Assembly (NCBI RefSeq): GCF_000336875.1
Contig: NZ_AOJK01000069.1
Coordinates: 9,926-54,844, forward strand
Direction: 5' to 3'
DNA from: Halorubrum californiense DSM 19288
GTDB taxonomy: Archaea > Halobacteriota > Halobacteria > Halobacteriales > Haloferacaceae
DNA: 44,919 nt
Positions 39,373 through 44,919 of the stretch are shown piece after piece. The notes under the pieces are model-generated. The model was not told where the DNA came from. It saw nothing but the letters and a program-made list of their open reading frames with translations, and did no database searches. Positions within the stretch are counted from its first letter, which is position 1. Each line of letters starts with the position of its first letter. A program made the position numbers and the translations under genes.

Positions 39373-41784
39373 GTGAGCGACGGAGCGACCCTCCGGATCG
39401 CCGACGAGGCGGACGACGACCCCAGCGGCGCGGTCCCCGCGCCGGTTCCGCCGGACGATCCGGAGGCGTGGTACGCGCCGGAGGTGCGCGCGCAGTACGA
39501 GGCGGCCCCCGGCGTGGTGGCGACCGTCCGCGAGCGCGACGGCGGGCGGTTCGGCTACGACGTGCGCGAGCCGCCGCTGTCGCCCGCCGACGAGCGCGCG
39601 CTCGACCGCGTCCGCGACCGCTTCTCCGCGGTGCGGCACCGCCGCCCGCTCACCCGAGTCGGAGTCGTCGAACGCGCCGAGCGTGGGTTCGAGCCGAAGT
39701 ACGCGACGGCGATCGACCGACTGGTCGACGCGAGCGCGGCCGCGCGCCGCCGGATCGACTACCACGCGCTGCGGGAGTTCCGGCTGCTCGGGGAGCTCAC
39801 CCCGGTCGCCCTCGACGACCGAATCGAGGTCGCGGACGTGGGCGACGACCGCGAGCTGGTCGTCCACACCGAGACGTTCGCGCCGCTGGAGACCGGCATC
39901 GACGCCGACGCCGACTACGTCGAGCGCGTGGCCGCCGAGCGGCTCGCGCAGTACGCCGTCGAGTTCGCCGGCATCGCGGTCGAGGTGGTCGTTTATCGCG
40001 AGCGACTGCTCGGCTCCGACGCGTTCGAGACGAAGTACGCGGTGTTGGAGCCGGACCTGCTGCCCGGCGACGAGGAACTCATCGAGGAGTGTAAGTCGCG
40101 GATCTGGGAGACGACCGTGAGCGACGTGATCGAGGACCGCGAGTCGTTCGTCGCCGCCCGCGCCCGCCGGTTCCTCTCGCGGCGGCTCACCGCGCGCAAC
40201 ACCCGCGCGTGGCTCGACGCCGCGGTCCACCGGGCGCGATCCGCGCTCGCGGACCGCGGGCTCGCCGCGCCGCCGGTCGACTCCCGGTTCGCCCGAGACC
40301 GGCTCGACGACCTCGCGTACTACGTGTTGCGCGACTTCGTCGGCGAGGGGGTGCTCACGGTCCCGATCCGCGACCCGCACCTGGAGGACGTGGAGGCGAA
40401 CCGCGTCGGCGAGCGCGTGAAGGTCGTCCCCCGCGCCTCGGTGCTCACGGGAGCGGGGGACGAGGCGGGCGGCGCGGGCGGTCCCGACGGTGGCGACCGC
40501 GACGCGCCGGCGGGCGACCGCGACGCCGCTCCCGAAGCCGGTTCGCGGGTCCCGACGAACCTCGCGTTCGAGGACGAGACGACGTTCGTCGACGTCGTCA
40601 CCGGGATCGCCGCCCGCGACGGCACGGAACTGAACGCCTCGACCCCCTCGGCGAAGGTGAACCTCGAACTCGACGGGGTGCCGCAGACGATCCGGTGTGC
40701 GGTGGCGCTGCCCGCCATCTCCGAGGGCGGCCCGCACGTCTCGATCCGGAAGCAGCGCGCGGACGCGCTCACCCCGGTCGACCTGATCGAGCGCGACACG
40801 CTGTCGGTCGACCTCGTGACGCTGCTGTGGCTGCTGTACGAACACCGCGGCGTCGTCCTCTTCGCCGGCCCGACGGGCGTCGGGAAGACGACGCTGCTCA
40901 ACGCCCACGCCCCGTTCATCCCGTTCGACGCGCGACCGGTCTCCGTCGACGAGGGGTCGCGCGAGGTCAGGCTCCCGCACGAGACGGGCGTCTCGCTCAC
41001 CACCCGCGACCACGAGGACGCCTACAAGTCGGTGGGGATGGCGGAGCTGATGACCGAGGCGAACTATCTGAACCCGGATGTAGAAGTCATCGCCGAGATC
41101 AACACCCCCGAGAGCTTCGCGACCTTCGCGGAGAGCCTGAACACGGGCCACGGCGTGATCGGCACGACACACGCGGAGGACGTCGAGGCCCTCGCGAACC
41201 GCCTGCGCGAGCGGGACCTGCCCGCCCGCCTGCTCCGCGAGGTCGACCTCGTCGTCTTCCCGCGGCAGGTCGACGGCGAGCGCTACGTCTCCCGGGCGAT
41301 CGAACCCCTCTCCGAGGCCGCGTACGACGGCCTCGACCCGGAGGCGAAACGGAGCCCGACCGGCGACCCGAAGCGGGGCGGCGCGGGCGCCGTCGAGGCC
41401 GGCGGCGAGTCCCTCCGGTACAACACGGTCGCGTGGCGCGACGGGGACGGGGCGTTCCGGTTCCCCGGCGCACTGGGCGGTAACGGGGGAGAGATATCGA
41501 GCGGCGCCGGCCCGCAGTTCCGCGTCTTCGACCGGATCGCGAACCGCACCGACCGCGACCGCGAGGCGGTCGCCGCCGAGTTCGAATCGAAGCGGCGGTA
41601 CGTGGAGTACCTCGTGCGCGACGGCGTCGACGACCCCGAGGCACTGTTCGAGTTCCTCGCCGACCTCCGCACCGACGAGGCGGCGACCGTCGAGCGCGCC
41701 GCCCGAACGATGGACCGCGACGGGGACGGGAGCCCCGACGGCGACGGGAGCCGCGACGAGTCCGCGGACCGGGGGCGGCCGTGA
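39373..41784 (+). CDS. Archaeal type IV pilus ATPase (PilB/GspE type)
   Basis: The 803-residue secretion ATPase has an N-terminal domain of about 400 residues, then the RecA-like core: Walker A GPTGVGKTT (499-507), SVDEGSREVRLPHETG, the Asp box VEVIAEINTPESF and the His box GVIGTTHAEDVEAL. It would drive assembly of type IV pili or archaellum-like filaments from the cytoplasm. GTG 39373 is the only start after the in-frame stop at 39316. It overlaps the T2SSF-type gene by 4 nt. No pilin or prepilin peptidase gene is in the window. Confidence 0.9.
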   Translation: MSDGATLRIADEADDDPSGAVPAPVPPDDPEAWYAPEVRAQYEAAPGVVATVRERDGGRFGYDVREPPLSPADERALDRVRDRFSAVRHRRPLTRVGVVERAERGFEPKYATAIDRLVDASAAARRRIDYHALREFRLLGELTPVALDDRIEVADVGDDRELVVHTETFAPLETGIDADADYVERVAAERLAQYAVEFAGIAVEVVVYRERLLGSDAFETKYAVLEPDLLPGDEELIEECKSRIWETTVSDVIEDRESFVAARARRFLSRRLTARNTRAWLDAAVHRARSALADRGLAAPPVDSRFARDRLDDLAYYVLRDFVGEGVLTVPIRDPHLEDVEANRVGERVKVVPRASVLTGAGDEAGGAGGPDGGDRDAPAGDRDAAPEAGSRVPTNLAFEDETTFVDVVTGIAARDGTELNASTPSAKVNLELDGVPQTIRCAVALPAISEGGPHVSIRKQRADALTPVDLIERDTLSVDLVTLLWLLYEHRGVVLFAGPTGVGKTTLLNAHAPFIPFDARPVSVDEGSREVRLPHETGVSLTTRDHEDAYKSVGMAELMTEANYLNPDVEVIAEINTPESFATFAESLNTGHGVIGTTHAEDVEALANRLRERDLPARLLREVDLVVFPRQVDGERYVSRAIEPLSEAAYDGLDPEAKRSPTGDPKRGGAGAVEAGGESLRYNTVAWRDGDGAFRFPGALGGNGGEISSGAGPQFRVFDRIANRTDRDREAVAAEFESKRRYVEYLVRDGVDDPEALFEFLADLRTDEAATVERAARTMDRDGDGSPDGDGSRDESADRGRP

Positions 41785-43832
41785 GTCGGCAACGAGCGGC
41801 CAGAACGGTCGAATCGGGCGGGGACGATCCGGGTGCGGTCGGAGCGAGCGCGGATGGTTCGAATCCGAACGGGACGGACGCGACCGACGCGCTCGCGGCG
41901 GGCGGCCGATTGGCGGTCCTCGACCGCGTCTGCTACGCGCTGTTCGCGCGCCACGCGAGCGACCGCCGGCACGACGCCGACCGGAAGCGGTACCGCGGGA
42001 GTGCGCTCGACGTCGGGTTCGAGACGTACCTCTCGCGGGCGTACGCCTGCTCGTGGGTCGTCGCGGTCGCCGCCTTCTTCCCGGCGCTGGTCGTCGCGGC
42101 GGGCGCCGCGCCCGCGGTCGCGGCCGCGGTCGAGGCGCGGTTCGGCGCGGCGCTGCTCTCCGCGGGGTCGACGGCGGCGCCCGCGCCGACGCCGGACTCC
42201 GTGGGCCCGCTCCGGACGGACCGGGCCGCGCTGCTCGTCGCCCTCGGGGTCGCGCTCCTCGCGAAGCGGGCGACGGTCGCGGCCGCCGGGCTCCACCTCC
42301 GGTGGGTGGTCGCGACCCGCAGGACGGACATCGAGCGCACCCTCCCCGGGGCGGTGCGGTACCTCGAACTGCTCTCCTCGGGGAGCGACGAGCCGCGGGC
42401 CATGCTCCGGAAAGCCACCGACGGCGACACCTACGGCGGGACCGCGACCTCGCTGCGGAAGGCGCTCAACGCCGCCCGGCTCGCGGGGAGCCTCGACGAG
42501 GGGCTCCGTCGGGTCGCGCGCGACACGCCCTCGCGGGAGCTGCTCGCTCCCTTCCTCCTGAAGTTCCGCAAGCACGCCGCGACCGGCGACGAGGCGCTCT
42601 CGAATTTCCTCGCGACCGAGCGCCGGATGCTCTCGCACCGGCAGGACCGCGCCCGGAAGCGGGCGCGGCGCTTTCTGGAGCTCCTCACGGAGCTGTTCGT
42701 CGCCGTGCTGGTGTTGCCGGCGCTCCTCGTCATCGGCGCGACCGCGCTGTCGGTGGTGATCCCGGAGCTACTCCCGCCGGTCTCGACGCCGGTCGGCGTG
42801 GTGCCGACGCGGGCAGTGGTGCTGTACGGGGCGGTCGCGTTCCTCGTCGCGTTCGGGCTGGCGGCCGCGGTCGCGGTCGGCACGCTCCGCCCGCCGAGCC
42901 AGCGCGCGAGCTACGAACTCCCGGCGAGCCCGCGGGCGGTCCTCGCGACCGCCGGACGCAACCCCGCGAGTACCGCGGTCGTCGCGGCGGCCCCGGCCGT
43001 CGCGCTCGCGGCGTGGCTCGCGCTCGCGGGCTACACGCTCGTCAACGTCGTCCTCGTCGGGTACGCGGCCTTCGCGGTGCCGGTGGGGCTGGTCGCCGCG
43101 CGGCGCACCCGGATCGACGACGCGAAGGACCGGGAACTGGCCGACTTCGTCCACGCGGTCTCCGGTCACGTCGCGCAGGGGCGCCCGCTCGAATCGGCGG
43201 TGGCGACGGTCGCGCGCGACGTCGACCTCGGCGTCCTCGACGACGACGTCGCCGATCTCGCGTTCGCGCTGCGGTCGACGACGGCCCCGGAGGGGCCGAC
43301 CCGTGCGGAGGCCGGCTCTGCCGAGGAATCGGCCGCGGTCGACGTCCGCGCGGCCGCCATCGAGCGGTTCGTCGACCGCGTCGACACCCCGCTCGCGGCG
43401 CGGACGCTCGGGCTCGTCACGGGGGCGCTCGACGCCGGCAGCGACGCCGACGCCGTCTTCGAGACGCTCCGGATCGAGGTGGGGCGGCTGTACAGCGAGC
43501 AGCGCGCGCTCCGCTCGGCGATGCAGCCGTACATCGCGGTCGGCTGGGCGGCGGCGGTCCTCGTCGCCGGCGCCGTCGCGGTCGTGAACACGCAGGTGGT
43601 CGACGCCGCGCGGCTCGCGGAGATAGCCGCCGCGTCGGAGGCCGTGACGGAGCCGGAAGGAGTGTATCCCGAGTTGGAGCGGTTCCGGCTGTACGTCGTC
43701 ACGCAGGCGACCGTGCTGGCGTCCGGGTGGTTCGCCGGCACCGCCGCCCGCGGGCGGTACGCCGCGCTGCTCCACTCGGGCGCGCTGGTGGCGTGCTGTT
43801 ACGTGGTGTTCACCGTCGGCGGGCTGGTGTGA
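41781..43832 (+). CDS. Type IV pilus membrane platform protein (PilC/T2SSF type)
   Basis: The 683-residue protein has two T2SSF domains with multiple helices: TLPGAVRYLELLSSGSDEPRAML with SLDEGLRRVARDTPS in the first, and DFVHAVSGHVAQGRPLESAVATVARDV in the second, each followed by hydrophobic helices. It forms the inner-membrane platform on which the ATPase acts. The gene overlaps the ATPase gene, so both are made together, as in haloarchaeal pilB-pilC operons. Confidence 0.9.
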   Translation: MSRQRAARTVESGGDDPGAVGASADGSNPNGTDATDALAAGGRLAVLDRVCYALFARHASDRRHDADRKRYRGSALDVGFETYLSRAYACSWVVAVAAFFPALVVAAGAAPAVAAAVEARFGAALLSAGSTAAPAPTPDSVGPLRTDRAALLVALGVALLAKRATVAAAGLHLRWVVATRRTDIERTLPGAVRYLELLSSGSDEPRAMLRKATDGDTYGGTATSLRKALNAARLAGSLDEGLRRVARDTPSRELLAPFLLKFRKHAATGDEALSNFLATERRMLSHRQDRARKRARRFLELLTELFVAVLVLPALLVIGATALSVVIPELLPPVSTPVGVVPTRAVVLYGAVAFLVAFGLAAAVAVGTLRPPSQRASYELPASPRAVLATAGRNPASTAVVAAAPAVALAAWLALAGYTLVNVVLVGYAAFAVPVGLVAARRTRIDDAKDRELADFVHAVSGHVAQGRPLESAVATVARDVDLGVLDDDVADLAFALRSTTAPEGPTRAEAGSAEESAAVDVRAAAIERFVDRVDTPLAARTLGLVTGALDAGSDADAVFETLRIEVGRLYSEQRALRSAMQPYIAVGWAAAVLVAGAVAVVNTQVVDAARLAEIAAASEAVTEPEGVYPELERFRLYVVTQATVLASGWFAGTAARGRYAALLHSGALVACCYVVFTVGGLV

Positions 43833-43920
43833 AGTTCGTCTGCGAGGGGACGAAGGCCGACGCCTGAGCGAGCGGCGCGCCGACACGAGCCTTTTCTGCC
43901 GTGCCCGCGTAACTCGACCC

Positions 43921-44619
43921 ATGGACGAGAAGACCGCCGACCTCCGCGACCTGTTCGTCGACGCGACCGGATCGGAGTCGGTCACCGAGCGGCAGGCCGA
44001 GGAGCCGGGGACCATCGTCGACCGCGACGACGAGGCGGTCGACGACGCGGTCCGCGATCTCGTCGCCGCGATGCGCGACCGGTACGGCTTCTCAACGCCG
44101 CTCGACGACGCCGCCTACGCGCTGGTCGCCCGCGGCCGGTTCGACGGCGCGGACGACGCCGCGATCGCGGCGGCGATCCGGGAGGAAACAGAGGCGGCCG
44201 ACGGGGACGACGAGCGCGAAGACGAGGAGGACTCCGCAGTCGATCCCGACGGCGTCGACGCCGCGACCGTCCGCAGGGCGCGCCTCGACCTCCACCTCGT
44301 GCGGGAGACGGACCGCGAAGTCGAGACCGACGACGACGCCGACCCGCCGTTCGCGTACGCCGATCTGAAGCAGCTCACCGCCGCCGGGAACTCCATCGTC
44401 GAGTGTGCCGAGGAGTTGGGGGCGGAGCCGGACGTAGTCGCGAAGTACGCCGCCGTCGCGCGCGTCGACCTCACGGCGACGCAGGCGAACGACCGCTTCC
44501 GCGACGCGTTCCGCGACCTCCTCACCGACGCCGACATCGAGGGGTCGCTCGCGAGTGACGCCCGCGAGGACGGCCTCCGCGAGGCGACCGAAGATATCGA
44601 AACGGACGTTTCTTTATAA
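43921..44619 (+). CDS. cmi4: Conditioned medium-induced protein 4
   Basis: The 232-residue acidic soluble protein begins DEKTADLRDLFVDATGSESVTERQ and ends REDGLREATEDIETDVSL, matching the haloarchaeal family annotated as conditioned medium-induced protein 4. The middle has a helix-turn-helix-like segment (DDAAYALVARGRFDGADDAAIAAAI, ARLDLHLVRETD). The biochemical role is unknown; the name refers to induction in spent medium. It is 88 nt downstream of the pilus genes. Confidence 0.82.
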   Translation: MDEKTADLRDLFVDATGSESVTERQAEEPGTIVDRDDEAVDDAVRDLVAAMRDRYGFSTPLDDAAYALVARGRFDGADDAAIAAAIREETEAADGDDEREDEEDSAVDPDGVDAATVRRARLDLHLVRETDREVETDDDADPPFAYADLKQLTAAGNSIVECAEELGAEPDVVAKYAAVARVDLTATQANDRFRDAFRDLLTDADIEGSLASDAREDGLREATEDIETDVSL

Positions 44620-44659
44620 ATATCCGACGGCGGATCGGCGAACACCGCCAAAGTTCCGG
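44614..44659 (+). repeat. Direct repeat copy 1
   Basis: A 46-nt unit beginning ttataaata and containing gcggatcg and caaag overlaps the end of the preceding gene and is repeated 54 nt later with several mismatches. Confidence 0.55.
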
Positions 44660-44667
44660 ATGCTTGC

Positions 44668-44713
44668 TTATAAATAGCTGATAGCGGATCGACGGTCAAC
44701 ACTCCCAAAGCCC
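44668..44713 (+). repeat. Direct repeat copy 2
   Basis: Second copy of the ttataaata-gcggatcg-caaag unit. It runs into a GC-rich tail (44714-44785) with alternating cgctc/gctcgc words, of a kind that in my recollection recurs in Halorubrum genomes. Confidence 0.55.
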
Positions 44714-44872
44714 CAGCCGCGAGGGCGACGTACGCTCGCTGCGCTCCTCGGTCGCTCACTCCGTTCGCTCCCTGCGGTGCTTGCGTCGTTATCAGAACGC
44801 GGAGCGTTCTGATTGGCTCACGAGAGCTTAGTGCCTAGTAGAAGTTATGAAGGTAGAGTTTGATGTGTAGCT
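44714..44872. other. Repeat tail and spacer before the last gene
   Basis: This holds the GC-rich repeat tail, a hairpin CAGAACG-cggag-CGTTCTG at 44796-44814, and a short AT-richer part with stops in all + frames (44835-44870) upstream of ATG 44873. Confidence 0.4.
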
Positions 44873-44919
44873 ATGTCTGGGGATCGCCGTAAAGAGATCG
44901 TCCGTCACCTCAGCGAGGA
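44873..44919 (+). CDS. Start of a gene cut by the window edge
   Basis: ATG 44873 opens SGDRRKEIVRHLSE, a natural-looking start with charged residues. Only 15 codons are visible, so the family cannot be named. An AT-rich stretch lies just upstream. Confidence 0.45.
   Translation, partial: MSGDRRKEIVRHLSE

Noticed and set aside
39034-41172. A 712-codon open frame on the minus strand
   Set aside because: It is antisense to the pilus ATPase gene, which has clear motifs. Long antisense frames are expected at this GC content, and the product is Arg/Gly/Val-rich with no motif.
41848-41870. tRNA-like T-loop word (ggttcgaatcc)
   Set aside because: It lies inside the PilC-type coding sequence and has no acceptor or anticodon stem around it.

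Overview
The window looks like chromosome of a high-GC haloarchaeon, probably Halorubrum-like. The proteins are acidic (Asp/Glu rich). Many genes have haloarchaeal TATA-type boxes about 25-30 nt before the start codon with no leader or Shine-Dalgarno. Several families are essentially haloarchaeal (DUF7342/DUF6516, conditioned medium-induced protein 4, Htr-type transducer, TAT-lipoprotein solute-binding protein). I see no rRNA, tRNA or CRISPR array.

Layout. (1) 1-4400: end of a lower-GC surface-polysaccharide cluster: flippase C-terminus, polysaccharide deacetylase, formyltransferase-like protein, GT4 glycosyltransferase, then an AT-rich spacer with relics of an IS5-type transposase and a sugar nucleotidyltransferase. 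(2) 4400-7620: VanZ-like protein, DUF4330 protein, a membrane protein and UppP, a small envelope/lipid-carrier neighbourhood. (3) 7680-12830: a toxin-antitoxin island with DUF433/DUF5615, an orphan ribbon-helix-helix antitoxin with an operator-like dyad, UPF0175/DUF3368, HTH/PemK-like, UPF0175-like plus a toxin stump, DUF7342/DUF6516 and AbrB/PIN (toxin with an in-frame amber). A further DUF6516/HTH pair lies at 18250-19005, with an in-frame TGA in the HTH gene. (4) 13110-17540: an HtrII-like phototaxis transducer overlapping a seven-helix opsin homologue whose retinal-binding lysine is replaced by arginine, then a complete IS200/IS605 element (tnpA, tnpB), then a truncated second copy of the opsin-like gene. 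(5) 17670-24490: thioesterase, two-gene ABC exporter, BtuF-like protein, methyltransferase, VOC protein and small membrane proteins. (6) 24550-24850: a small non-autonomous element bounded by IS200/605-type hairpins. (7) 24960-33450: membrane proteins, then a complete dipeptide/oligopeptide ABC importer operon with a fused double ATPase. (8) 33530-38960: hypothetical protein, zinc alcohol dehydrogenase, DUF4350 protein plus S49 protease, a deleted alcohol dehydrogenase relic and a TauE/SafE permease. (9) 39370-44919: type IV pilus ATPase and membrane platform (PilB/PilC type), conditioned medium-induced protein 4, a direct repeat and the start of another gene.

The most interesting locus is the opsin-like/transducer pair at 15227-17537. 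By my alignment from memory to Natronomonas sensory rhodopsin II and HtrII, it keeps the Tyr and Asn that contact each other across the receptor-transducer interface. It has lost the Schiff-base Lys, the primary counterion Asp and the retinal-pocket aromatics. That suggests a sensory opsin that no longer binds retinal but may still signal through its transducer. Gene decay is common in the window: in-frame stops in a PIN toxin, an HTH antitoxin and a nucleotidyltransferase relic, and large internal deletions in an opsin copy and an alcohol dehydrogenase.
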